Origin: Sparassis latifolia
Taxonomy: Eukaryota > Basidiomycota > Agaricomycetes > Polyporales > Sparassidaceae
Assembly: GCA_018466975.1 (NCBI GenBank)
Contig: CM031557.1
Coordinates: forward strand, 992,001 to 1,056,000
Length of the DNA: 64,000 nucleotides
Reading direction: 5' to 3'
Below, piece after piece: positions 37,932 through 48,818 of the stretch. Every line of letters begins with the position of its first letter. The first letter of the stretch is position 1. The translations under genes were made by a program, and so were the position numbers. The notes below the pieces were generated by a model. That model did not search any database and was not told where the DNA came from. It saw only the letters and a program-made list of their open reading frames with translations.

Positions 37932-38511
37932 ATGAAGCTCTCCTGGACGTACCTCCTGCAATTCATCTCAGCCTCCCTGCTCTTCACCCGTGTGGCGACG
38001 GCGCCTACCCCAGAGCCTGAGCCCAATCGTGCGTTGCCGCTAAATTGCTCTCCGAGCTAAGCTCCGGTGCTCATTCGTATTTCATTTTGATTACAGGCGC
38101 TATTGAAGAGCGCCATGGCAACGAGTACCTGTGGTACATCGACGAGGCGGAGAGCAACCACCTCGGTGAGCTGCTAGGCGTCGACTTCCGCCGCCTGGGT
38201 ATCACTGGGGTAATCCTTGATGGGCCAAAAATGCAGTGCGAGGGTTGCGGAAAGTACGCTGGCCTCGACGACTTTGTGCATAACGCCCTTGAGGACGGCG
38301 TCCACAGGTGTGCTGGTGCTTGCTCCGCTCAGGTTCAAACGCCGAGAGGCTAATAATTGTCTCTCATCGTTGCAGCAAGGACTTCATGCTGAAGGTCCTT
38401 GAAGCTCGCGGGCCTAATCCAAGCCCCCCGCATCTTATCCGCTGCTCCGCCGCGGGTTGCGGCAGGACTCATGTCAAAAGGTTTCAGTGGGATACCTATT
38501 GGATAGTCTAA
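37932..38511 (+). CDS. Small secreted Cys-containing protein, unknown function
   Basis: Three exons, 37932-38028, 38097-38307 and 38376-38511, join in frame to give 147 residues. The N terminus is a clear signal peptide (basic start, then LLQFISASLLF, with likely cleavage after VATA), so the product should enter the secretory pathway. The mature part has MQCEGCGKYAGLDDFVHNAL and RCSAAGCGRT, giving four Cys that could form two disulfides or a metal site, and it ends FQWDTYWIV. The introns are 68 bases each. I know no function. Small secreted proteins of this size in basidiomycetes can be effectors or cell-wall related, but nothing here proves that. Confidence 0.7.
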
Positions 38512-39003
38512 GATGAAGAGGATTCGGAGGCGTGAATACTGAACATTGGAGGTCCTTGTATGTGTTGTTGGTATGCTTAGAGTGAGGTAACAAACAGTAC
38601 GATAGAGCGGCGATGCATTGATGTCTAGCAGTCATACGAGGGAGGCAGTGACAAGCTTAAGCACGCACTGGCATTAAATGAGCCTTACAGATCAACGGGA
38701 AAGCACAGGAGAAAGATTTGTGAGTAACATAATAAAATGCCAGCCATCAGGCCTCTAGTTCCTAACTAAGTGGATCTCGAGCATCCAGCTTATATGGTGA
38801 AGCGACACAGTAAAAAAATGCAAGCCGTCCTCTCGGGACAGACCCTTCGTGATATGCAGATCATCCAGGAGAGTCCATCACAACTGTCCAATGTTCAAGA
38901 CATAGGCCTTTGGTTTTGCAGACGCACGCTCGACTTATAATTGGGATACAGAGGGACGCTTATGCTCGCCAAATGCGCTGTGAAGACCTACTACTCTGAG
39001 TCA
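38512..39003. other. Intergenic spacer between convergent genes
   Basis: No coding signal; expected to hold the 3' untranslated regions of the secreted-protein gene and the first BTB gene. Confidence 0.5.
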
Positions 39004-40320
39004 TCACCCCAAGCCCAGCCACGCATCCAAATCCCTCCAGATCCGCTCCCTCGCCTCGGTCCATGTCTTCCGCTGGCGTCCGACACAGCTCTTGCAGTAA
39101 CAGAGCTCGCACCAGTCGATGTCAATCAGTGTTTGAAGCGCACCCAGCGGGTCCAGCATTCCCTCCTTGAACACAGGCTTCTGAACTACCATCTTGTGCC
39201 ACAGCTGCGCACTTTCACCGCTCTGGTAAGGTCGTACATCTGCAGGTTCGGATCCAAGAGGCAACGCGCGCGGGGGACAGTCGGAACCAAAGGGGACCAA
39301 CGCGATCTGCAGCCACGCATCCTGCAGCTTCGAGCGCGCAGCGACAAGGCGCTCATAGTCGAGCACCCCGAGGGTAGACGGGGCGCTTGGATCATCGCGC
39401 ATGTTGCCGTCGTCACCGTCGACCGACTGTCTAAATCGTGGCGTGCGGAGAAGCTCATAGTACGCACGCTTGAGTACCTCTGGGACGTCGCACATCGCCG
39501 CGAGGTCGATAGTGTCAGCAGCATACGGCTTGCGCTCGGAAGTCACGAGCTTCAGATCGGGCGACCACATTTCGTGCAGAACCTGGACCGCAAACTCTGT
39601 GAATTTGTAGAAGGAGAGCGCACGTGAGGCACGGAGGAGTGCAGCGGCGACAGGGAATGGTGGGGGGCTCCGTGCGTACGTTCTATTAAGAATGTCAGAA
39701 ATAAGAGCGATAATGGAGAACTCGGGTACTTACATGGCCCCTTCCATCGTCTCTACGAGAACTGTGAAATCGGCCGCGGACACACCGTGGACAATGTAGA
39801 CTGGGCAGCCTTCCATCGTCTCCTGCGGCGGATCACCGCGAAACAGATCTGCGAAGTACTTTGATTCTCGTTCTAGGCGTGATGCGTGCAATTTGAAGAG
39901 CATGTCCTCCAAGACAAGCACGACGGAGCCATCGTGATACCAGAAAACAGTATGTCTCGCGTTGTGGGCGTACTTGAACATAGATGCAGATGACAAAGTG
40001 GGTGGCCTAACTGGCACACGCGTCGCAGACCCATCCGTGGAGACGTTCGCCCCAGAAGAAAGAGCAAGATCGGTGGTCTGAGATGTCACTAACTGATGAG
40101 AACGATCAGAGCCCGAACGTGCATGCAGCAGCTGCTCAAAGAAGGCGCTCATAAATTCTCGCCTATGGCTCGAGTCAGAAGGGGAAGGGCCTTCCGCCAC
40201 GGTGCTACGAGGTACACGTCGTCGGGCAGAGAGATCAGAGTGAAAACGTACAGAGTCCGGGCGTTGAATCCTAGGCGTGCCCGTGTGCTGTTCGTCGAGA
40301 GAGGGTATGTCCGTGCTCAT
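39004..40320 (-). CDS. BTB/POZ-domain protein (cluster copy 1)
   Basis: Minus strand. ATG at 40320 (an in-frame alternative lies at 40347). Exons 40320-39734 and 39682-39004 join in phase 2 across a 51-base GTAAGT...TAATAG intron, giving 421 residues. The first ~120 residues are polar. The BTB fold starts at VFWYHDGSVVLVLEDMLFKL (residues ~130-150), continues LERESKYFADLF and is completed after the intron. A family-specific C-terminal half follows with VPEVLKRAYYELLRTPRFRQ and C.LC.C..C near the end, closing with WTEARERIWRDLDAWLGLG. BTB proteins of this kind commonly act as Cullin-3 adaptors or oligomerisation modules; the role here is unknown. It shares the whole C-terminal half with the next two genes. 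Confidence 0.8.
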
Positions 40321-40492
40321 GGTAGCCAGCAGAGTTGCACCGACCACGCGGGAGAAAGCTTGTCTCTACACAGGGAGATGTCAAGAGACTGTGTCACGAT
40401 GACCGTTGAAGCCAGCAGCTATAACGGGTATGCCACATGCCCTAAAAGGCAACTTCTTAGGAACCCGTTGGAGTGAAACAGCACGTCAGGCG

Positions 40493-40500
40493 TATTTATA
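40493..40500 (-). promoter_or_regulatory. Putative TATA element of BTB copy 1
   Basis: TATAAATA on the minus strand lies about 175 bases upstream of the ATG at 40320. It would imply a leader of roughly 140 bases. Confidence 0.3.
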
Positions 40501-40664
40501 CAAGGCTGTCTCGATATCCGCTGGATATGCAGGTCTCCGTTATTTGAATGATACGTAGCTGAACTTCCAAGGTCAGTTGAGACATCGCTGTCTACTCACA
40601 GCATTATAGTAACATATGCATGCTCCATTAGATGATGTCAGACGACAGCAGCAACACAACAACC

Positions 40665-42001
40665 TCACTTCAAGTGGAGCCACCCATCCAACTCCTCCCA
40701 GATCCGCGTTCTCGCTTCCCTCCATGTCTTCTTCCAATCCCCCACACAGTCCCGACAGAACCCTCGTGCCTGCAAATGCAGTGCAACAAGGCTCGAAAGC
40801 GCGTGAAGTGGGTCAAACATCCCCTCTTCGAGCACTGGCGCTTGGACCACCATCTCCGCCCACCACTCCGCGTCCTTTGCGTGCGCCTGTGAGCAGAAGC
40901 GATGCCGACGTTCCAACTCAGCGGAAGAAGGGGAAAAGAGAGGCATTTGGCATATCGAATCTCCGGGAGTGGAGGCGATTCGAATCCATTCGCCCTGTAG
41001 CCTCTCTCGCACTGCGACGAGGCGCGCATACTCCGCCAGGCCGAGGGTGGGTTTGGCACACATGTCGACGTGATTGTCGTCGGTCTGCCTGAATCCTGGG
41101 GAGCGCAGCAGCTCGTAATACGCGCGCTTGAGCACCTCTGGTACACCGCATGTCCTCGCGAGGGTAATTGTCTCGGCAGCGTGCGGTATTCGCACAGAGG
41201 AGACATGTGCTAGGTCGGGGGGCCACATCGTGCGGAGGACATGCTTCGCGAAGTCGAGGATTTTCGGGAACCCGAGAGCGTGTGCTGCGCGCAGGAGGGA
41301 CGCCAGGGCAGGGAATGGTGGGGGGTTCAGCGCGTACATGCTGAGAAAACATGAGAATGTCGAAGTAAATGGTCGCCATGGCGGCACGCACATTCCGCCA
41401 TCCATTGCCTCCATCAACACGGAGAAATCCGCCGCAGACACGCTGTTGACAGCATAGACGGGGCAGCCGTCCATCACGTCCCCCTCCAGAGGCGGGTTAC
41501 TGCTGCGCTTGAATAAATCGGCAAAGTACGTCGATTCATGTTCGAGCCGTGACCTGTGCAACTTGAAGAGCGTGTCCTGCACGAGGAGTACGATAGGGTT
41601 TTCGTGCCAGAAGACGGGGTGGCGCGTACAGAGGGCAAATTTCGCCGAAGATGAGGGAGCAGACGCAGTGGACAAAGCTGTCAATTCCGCAGGTCCGGAT
41701 TTCGGTGACACCTGTTCTACTTTCACGGACGACAACGCGAATGGTAGAGGCTCAGAATCCAAAAGTGTTTGTTCTCCTGCTGATGGTGACGTTTCGAACC
41801 TACGACGCTTCGCGGATATACGGTCGGGCTCAGTTAGAGCAGCGCGCTTCTCCGGCGTACGCGCAGCGCTACCAGCCTGAGCCTGAGCGGTACGACTCGC
41901 CGCACCTGCAGCGGCGGATGCTGATGATGAGCCCGTACGCGTCCGGCTCGCAGGGGACGCAGGAAAGGGTTCAGCACCTTAGTAATGGCACCTTTTTTCA
42001 T
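40665..42001 (-). CDS. BTB/POZ-domain protein (cluster copy 2), 5' end unsure
   Basis: Minus strand. From 41762 down to the stop at 40665 there is an unbroken frame with the BTB start VFWHENPIVLLVQDTLFKLH, LEHESTYFADLFKR, and the shared C-terminal half (CGVPEVLKRAYYELLRSPGF ... WREARTRIWEELDGWLHLK). By comparison with copy 1, an intron of 51 bases (41391-41341, GTGCGT...TCTCAG) should be removed. It contains no stop and is a multiple of three, so the unspliced frame also stays open. No ATG begins the 41762 frame. The reading continues upstream (TPEKRAALTEPDRISAKRRR) to about 41975. The nearest ATG, at 42001 (MKKGAITKVLNPF), joins if one T is added at 41964-41966. Otherwise an upstream exon is missing. 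Confidence 0.7.
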
Positions 42002-42643
42002 GGCTGAGCTCTTCGCCGCACCAGCGACGGCGGCTGTTCAACGTCAACGTTCAGTGGCGTGCGGCGTGAGGCGGGAAGTCCAAGATGCGGCGCTTGCGGT
42101 TCTGTCCCTAAGGAGCTTTCGCTTAGGGACAGGAATGACCCGGACCATAACGACGAGGACGGCCTTCCACCCTAACCCTAACTGCGAATGTCAAGCGACT
42201 GGTCGGGCGCTTCATGACCAGATAGAATCAGATATTCCTCGAGAACAACATCGACACTCGACACTAGTGCCAGGCTATGTGCGTGCTCTGTTCACTAGTT
42301 CTCGTCTTGCATGCGCATGCTGTATTCCTGGTAACGCCCACTTCAGTCGGAAGGGAGGAAGGTATATGTGTCCCAATCGTGAACGCCCAAACAACGTCCA
42401 TAACGAGAAGGCGACATGCCCCATAAGGTAACTTCTCACGAACGGCAGTCAAGTTTTCCACCGTGAGCTACACATTGTACGTTCGCAATGTGACACAGCG
42501 TTCCCAGGTGGGGGATGATTCGAGATATCTCCACTTCTGCAGTACGATTTAGCCAGTTTTAGAATGTTTCACGGGCTCGAATCTATTATACCGTGTCGTA
42601 TCATCTTCCCGCCACTCCATGACATTGACCTCGACGGCGGTCA
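42002..42643. other. Intergenic with a short hairpin
   Basis: Spacer between BTB copies 2 and 3. CTGTCCCTAAG at 42102-42112 and its perfect complement CTTAGGGACAG at 42122-42132 form an 11-base stem with a 9-base loop. Two CCCTAA words at 42173 are too few to be telomeric. Confidence 0.5.
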
Positions 42644-44694
42644 TCAGCTCAAACACAACCACGCGTCCAAATCCCCCCAGATCCGCTCCTTCGCATCCTT
42701 CCATGCCGTCCTCCTCTGCTCTACACAGCCCGTGCAAAGGCCCCGCGCCCCCAATCCATACCGATGATGTTCTCGAGCGCACCTAGCGGGTCGAGCATCC
42801 CCTCCTTGAACACGGGTTCTCGCACTACCATCTCTGCCCACAGCTCCGCACCCTTTGCGTGGGCCTGTTCACAGGCGCGCCGAGGCTCAGCGTCCGCTGG
42901 CTGAGGGAAAGAGATGAGTGGGCAAGATGTGTCCGGGGGCGTGGATGCGATTTGTATCCACAGTTCTTGCAGCTTCTCGCGAGCGGCAAGGAGGAGAGCG
43001 TATTCCGCCGCGTCGAGCGCCGCTTTGTGCTGGCTTGCGTCGTCGATATCATCACTTGACTGGTGGAACCCCGGTGAACGCAGCAACTCGTAATACGCGC
43101 GTTTGAGCACCTCCGGGATGTTGCACGTCCGTGCGAGGACGATGGTCTCCGCTGCGTTCGGTGTTCGTACCGAGGTGAGGCACGCGAGGTTGGGGGCCCA
43201 CGTCGTCCGCAGGACATGCGATGCAAAGTTAAGAATCCTGGGAAAGACGAGCGCGTGTGCGGCGCGTAACAGGGAGGCGACAGCCGGGAAAGGCGGGGAA
43301 TTCAACGCGTACGTACTGTGAAGAAAAGTGATAACGTCAAAGTCACGGTCGGAATAAATAACAGGGTGCACACACATCCCGCCGTCCATGGCCTCCATTA
43401 GAACCGCGAAGTCCGCTGCGGACGTGCCGTCCACAAGGTAGACGGGGCAGCCATCCACCGTGTCTCTATCCGCCGGTCGTTCAGTATCGCGTTTGAAAAG
43501 ATCCGCGAAGAACGTCGATTCCTGTTCCAATCGAGACCTGTGCAGCTTGAAGAGCGTATTCTGCACGCGGAGCACGACGAAATCATCGCGCTGCCAGAAC
43601 ATAGAGTGGCGAGTGCAGTCGGCGTGTTTGAACGCGAGTGCAGATGTAGAAGAAGTAGACGCAGACGCAGACGCTGCTGGTCCGACATCTGTGTGATTTT
43701 GGCCACCGTGTCCTACATCGCGATGTGTCGTGTCTGACACGGACACAGGCGGCAAGGGCTTAGAACTAGAAGCAGGGGTTAGTGGTGGCGCGTCCGTATG
43801 CTCCACGTTAGATGCGGACTTGGGCACAGAGGTAGACGAAAACGCGGTGGATTCGGTTCCAGGGAAAATTGGCTCTTCTGCTTTGATGCATGTTGCATCT
43901 GACAACGAAGGCGTAGACGCCGTAGGAACAGCTTCCTGGGATTTTTCCTCAGTCTTGAAGTGTGTCACGGCGGATGGAGATGTAGACATCACAGGGTCGG
44001 GTTTCGGGAGAACCTTTGGTGAAGTGGGAGGTATCGCTGCTGTAGCGGTTGACGACACTGCAGGTCCAGGCTTACTTTGTGGCGTGGCGAGTTTGGGGCG
44101 CTTCGCAGATTTGTCGGCAGGTGTGGCGGGTACAGGACGCTTCTCAGATGTACCGCCACTGCGAGTCTGAGCGGTTAGGCTAGCTGCAACTGCGGCGCCG
44201 GACGTCGAAGGTGTTCCTGTATAGGTGTTTGCCGCCATCCGCGCAGATGTTGGAGAGGAGGGTAGTGGAGGGAGTCGTCCACCGTCGCGCATCCACTGGA
44301 ACGTTCTCTCCATGTCTGAGAGCTTCTCCGCAGCATTTGGAGCCACGGCTGGGGTACGCGGCTGTGCAGGGGCGCGTGGATGCCGCGAGCTCTGTGACGG
44401 CGGGCTGGAGGTTTGGGCCGTGAACTGGCTATGTTCGGGGACAGGGGCCGCTGTGCGTGGAGGAGCATGCCTCATTGATGGGGCAGGATGGAATTGTATG
44501 CTGGCTGGCAGCCAGAAGGGATTGAAATATGTCCTCCCGGGCGCGGTCGATGGAGCAGACGTGGATGGAGTAGCAAGGTCGGCAGCGAGGCGCCTGAGTC
44601 GCCGGCTGAGAGCACCGCGGTCTACCTCTTCGCCATACCGTATGCGGCGCGGGGGCAGAGGAAGCACCGTGCGCCGATGTTGGTCGTCGGACAT
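42644..44694 (-). CDS. BTB/POZ-domain protein (cluster copy 3) with long disordered N terminus
   Basis: Minus strand, ATG at 44694 (MSDDQHRRTVLPLPPRR). The first ~370 residues are Pro, Ser, Thr and Ala-rich and look disordered, with several possible SUMO-type acidic/lysine motifs (FKTEEKS, IKAEEP). The BTB core follows (MFWQRDDFVVLRVQNTLFKL, LEQESTFFADLFKR), then the shared C-terminal half. Exons 44694-43376 and 43315 onwards, with a 60-base intron (GTGTGT...TTCACAG) in the same place and phase as copies 1 and 2; here too the intron is stop-free and a multiple of three. The raw frame ends at 42721. One extra G in the five-G run (plus-strand C, 42748-42752) restores the family ending CTGCVEQRRTAWKDAKERIW and a stop at 42644. 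Confidence 0.8.
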
Positions 44695-45110
44695 CTTGAC
44701 TTTCGAGCTCGTCGCGGTCAATAACAAGGCTTGTTGAGTCGGGCGCTTGCGTGTAGACGCTGGACTCAATCTCCCAAAAGTGGCTCCGCTTCAATTTTCG
44801 TATCCCGGGTTCCTGGACTGCGGCGTGGACTTGCACTCAGCTGCATCCTGTACCACCGTGTTTTGCTGTGCAGGAAACTCACCGTGCTATCAATGATTCG
44901 CTCTACTCTCCATGAACATGGGGTGCAAAGTGAGTGAGGAGCACGAGGCGACCGGCATCGTCTCCGTCTTCTATCAGCTACTTATCTCACTCGTCACCTA
45001 AGTTCTTATTAATATGGCTGTCTCACCGATAAGTACGCCCTAAGCAGGAGCAGCGTGGCTTACAGTCTTCTTCATTCTGCGTACTGCCATCCGTCCAATA
45101 TTCGTCGACA
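44695..45110. promoter_or_regulatory. Shared upstream region of divergent BTB and ALDH genes
   Basis: About 415 bases between the minus-strand BTB start and the plus-strand aldehyde dehydrogenase start. No clear TATA box; no gene. Confidence 0.35.
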
Positions 45111-46310
45111 ATGCCCAACACATTCACCTACCAATTTGACACTGCGGCGTATAAGGGAACCGTCACCATCCCGCTTGGGCTGTACATCGACGGCGAGTTT
45201 CTGGACCCTGTTGAAAGGACAACAATCGAGTGAGTACCGTACTTATTTGCGAAACAGCCTTTTTATGAGACCGTGACAGTGTCGTGAATCCATGTAAGTT
45301 TACCTGTCAGACTTGTATCTTCTGTTGGATTGAAGCTTGATTTTGTTCGCAGCCACTGGGAAATTTATTACGTCCATTGCAGCGGGAACAAAGGCAGACA
45401 TCGACCTCGCAGCTCGTGTGGCGAAGGCCGCCTTCAAGGCGTCCTGGGGATTCAAGACGCCTGGCGTAGAGCGCGGTAAGATGCTCTTCAAGCTCGCGGA
45501 CCTCGTGGAGCAACGTATCGACGAGTCTGCTGCTCTTGACACGCTCACCAATGGTTCGTGTGGCCCCGAGCGTGTTCATCGCCTGTCTAAGCAACTTTTC
45601 ATTGGTGCTGCCATGTCACTTGCAGGAAAGACGTTCAAGACAGCCCATGGCGACTGCACTAGCGCCATCGCAATCCTCCGCTACTACGCTGGTTGGGCTG
45701 ATAAAATCACTGGCAAGACTATCGAAGTGACGTGCACTGTCCTCAGATTGTCACTGACATCTGACCATTGGTCTCGGACACTGGCAGACAAACGATAACA
45801 AAATGACGTACACGCGGCACGAGCCTATTGGTGTAGTGGTGAGTAGCACCCTCTCAAAATATACTCGTTCTTAATTTGCGCCGAATTTAGGGCCAAATCA
45901 TTCACTGGAACGTGCCCAGTAGCGTCTGTTTCTTTCTCGCAACTTCTTTCGCTGATCCTGCGTTCTCTCGTTAGTATACTCTGTCGCGGTCAAATCTGGA
46001 CCTGCTCTCGCTACCGGGAACACTGTCGTGCTCAAGCCCTCTGAACTAACGCCACTCTCGGTGCTGGTCTTCTGCACGCTACTCGCTGACGCTGGTTTCC
46101 CGCGTGGCGTGGTGAATGTAGTGAATGGATATGGCCCTACCGTAGGCCAGGCGATCAGTGAGCACCCGCTCATCGGCAAGGTTGCCTTCACGAGCAGTAC
46201 CCTCACTGGACGCAAAATTATGGAAGCTGCAGCTAAGAGTAACTTGAAGCCGGTCACGCTCGAGTTCGGTGGGAAGAGTCCAGTCATGATCTTCGAGGAC
46301 GCGGCTTCGA
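45111..46310 (+). pseudogene. Aldehyde dehydrogenase, 3'-truncated
   Basis: NAD(P)-dependent aldehyde dehydrogenase family. Exons in frame: 45111-45229, a 14-base microexon 45280-45293, 45353-45553, 45626-45726, 45788-45838, 45891-45918, and 45975 onwards. Recognisable blocks are [66 protein letters not shown] (with the cofactor-binding Lys), [20 protein letters not shown] and [15 protein letters not shown] (with the general-base Glu). The family then requires the Gly-Gln-x-Cys active-site block, but after about 46310 the sequence is unrelated and Arg/Ala/Pro-rich. About half of the usual ~500 residues is present, and the catalytic Cys is absent. It is a truncated, presumably inactive copy, cut by a rearrangement or insertion. 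Confidence 0.8.
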
Positions 46311-47597
46311 GTACGCGCACCTCGCCATGTGCGGTGGTAGACGGGCGCGGGCGAGCGCGCCCTGGGCTCGATCCTGGGGCACGAGCTCGTCCCCAGCGAG
46401 CAGACGTGAACACTGGCATGCAAGCATCCACAGTTGATGGATCGGTGTCCCTTCCTTCTTATCCCGCATATGTTGGACACCGAGTGTGCCATGCTGTTGC
46501 CTTTCTCGGCTCTCTGCACGCTTACTGAGTGTGTTCGACGTCGGGGGCTCAGGCTTCAAGATTCGAGGGTATGACTCGCGGAGACCAGCCTCGTCCTTCG
46601 TGAGCGCGCTACTTTGCATAGCGACGAGCATGACGCGATCGGACAGTTGTTGACTTTCGTTTGTCCCCTCGTCGTTTGTGTTATGCGTGTATGCGGTCGC
46701 TAACGGTGCCCCTATTTTCGCGTTCGGCGAGGAGTGCATACAGCGAAAGTCGGCGGGCACTGCATGCGCTGTGTGGCTGCAGTCCGCCCGGCCATCTTGC
46801 TGCATCAAGGATGCGCTTGACACTTGCATGAGCAGGGTTATGGCCGTTGTGATCGTCCTGTGGAACGAAAGCTGTGCCGAGATACCGTGCGCGCCGGGCG
46901 AAACCGAATCGAACACGGTGTGCTTGCGAGCGACATCATTGATTCCTCCGTCGGTGGCGATCCGCGCTGGCTAAGGTCGGGGGCGTGCTGCTTGAGGCGA
47001 AAAAGAGTGTCGGGGCATGCATGCACGGTACCCAAGAGAAGATGGACCGGCCTAGGTGCGCGAGCGTGCCCTGCGAACACGGACGAGAATCTTGAAGGAA
47101 CCTAGCGGGGCTGGGGCGAGGATAGGGAGGCGAAGAGCTACTAGTGGGGGATGGGCAAGACGCGCCCCAGTGCGTGACGGACCGTGACCGATCGCGCCCG
47201 ATCGCGTCCAATTTAGATGCATATTTATATTCCTCTGGCACAGTGTCTAGCTTGTATGGCACTCTCTTTGATCACCTGCATCTGCTCACTTCGAGACAGA
47301 TGTCACCTCTTCCTCCCGACTTTTTCACCTGGGACAAGGCCTTCGTACCCTGCTGTCCTATGTCCCTGCCGTCCTCGCCTTTCTCCTCATGGCTGCTCTC
47401 GCGGTCTCTGGAAACCTCGTGTCCTCTGGTTCAGCAGCGACGAGCGGCTCGACAGGTGGAGAGGCGCCCGGGCGAATGGTTAGGAACACTAGCGTGCGCT
47501 TCGTCGCTGCTGCCTGCTCCAGCAACAGCTCCGAGAATGCTTCGCAGAACAGTTACAGGTGGCGAGTTACCTTCTAGCTCTCCAGTTTCTGATTCTC
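46311..47597. other. Unrelated sequence replacing the ALDH 3' half
   Basis: GC-rich sequence with no convincing gene. The minus-strand frame 46916-46284 and plus-strand frames at 47144-47577 have no motif. A hydrophobic stretch, LLSYVPAVLAFLLMAALAVS (about 47360-47415), reads like a membrane or signal segment in one frame, but without a start or continuation. Confidence 0.35.
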
Positions 47598-48140
47598 AAA
47601 ATTTCCTCCATTGGCTGGATGTGTTGTGTATTCTTGTATGCAGCGATGGATTCGGCGTTTGCTGTATAGAGCTATTCTGGTATGTTTCTTATATCTCATT
47701 CTTCGCCCTTTGCTACCTCCAGTTTGGTCATCGCCATCGTTATTGTTTCCGAGTCCTTTTACTTCTAATCCACAAACTTTTCTTCCGCCTTCACGCTACT
47801 TCCTTGCGGAATTTTTCAGGTGTCGTTGACGTAGGGTGCACGTCCGTTCCACCGCCCAACTCAGATCCTCGGCCTCTCCGATACACCTGGTGTTTCTTCC
47901 AGCCGTGCGGCGAACGCGTAAGCGTTTCATGGGTCGTTCGAGCAGCGCCAGTGGCTCACGGTGTCGTTGTGGCCATCGTCACTCTCCACATCCGCGTCCG
48001 TTCTTTGTATCAGTATCCCGTCCTAGTAGGTTTGGTGCAGATTTGCTCGCGTCACACTCCTTCTGACAAGTCTTGTCGCGCTTATCATAGCTCGTGAGCT
48101 GTCCTTTGTGGTATTGGTATACTTTACATACAGTAATCCT
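47598..48140 (+). repeat. Dispersed repeat, copy A (F-box-gene derived)
   Basis: About 0.5 kb that matches 53298-53780 in the same orientation. Shared words include ATTCTTGTATGCAG, TATCTCATTCTTCGCCCTTT, GGGTCGTTCGAGCAGCGCCA and TACTTTACATACA. By eye the identity is around 80 percent with small indels. Copy B is preceded by an F-box remnant; copy A is not. It could be a duplicated gene 3' part or a terminal part of an unidentified element. Confidence 0.75.
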
Positions 48141-48818
48141 TAACTTATCGGGTCGTAATGCGCACTGTGCGGGTGGTCCACGGTTCATTAGATCTATAAT
48201 CGTGCTCAAACTTCCCGTTATCAATTCAGGCCGGCAAAACACGTATTGACCTTGTACGGTCGTTCAACTGACACCCGTACTACGGCTGCAGTCGAAAGAG
48301 TTCACGTGGAATCGTAGGCGGGATCCGGATAGGCTAGTAATTCTCCTCAGTAGGATAGTGGAATGCTCTGAATCATAGTTGTTTTAGGTCTGACATCGCA
48401 TGGAGAGAAGTGTGATGCATGTGGTGTGGCATGTGTTCTAGTTGTATTGTTTCCTCGAGGGCCAGGCCGATAAGTAGTCAACATCGGCTGCGGTGGATCT
48501 GAGAACAATCGCTTGCAGCGTTCGAACGCACAGGTGCTGTATGACATACACTCAATTGTCGACGGCGAGACTACTCTGTCAGGACGACTGACCGCCATTT
48601 TATGACCAGTTCGATGGTTTCGCCTTCCTATTTTAGCGCAGGTGTTACCTCTGTGAGTGCCGCTGACCACAAACATCTCCCGTAGATGTCGCACTATGTG
48701 GAAATGTGACCGCATGAATTTGGTGGCCCTCCAAGCACTCGGCGCTAGGTAGGTGCGCGCATACTGTATATAAGACCATCAGCAAGGCCGCGTCGCTGCA
48801 AGTAGCTAAACCGCTCAA
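48141..48818. other. Upstream region of the dehydrogenase gene
   Basis: No coding frame. It holds the putative TATA box at 48767 described separately. Confidence 0.45.
48767..48773 (+). promoter_or_regulatory. Putative TATA box of the SDR gene
   Basis: TATATAA lies 46-52 bases before the ATG at 48819. Confidence 0.45.

Noticed and set aside
38941..39627. 228-codon plus-strand open frame
   Set aside because: Antisense to the second exon of BTB copy 1, which has clear paralogues.
46284..46916. 210-codon minus-strand open frame after the ALDH break
   Set aside because: No ATG context, motif or splice support; composition like the surrounding GC-rich DNA.
47144..48097. 317-codon plus-strand open frame
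   Set aside because: It runs through the dispersed repeat in a frame not kept in the second copy at 53298, and has no motif.
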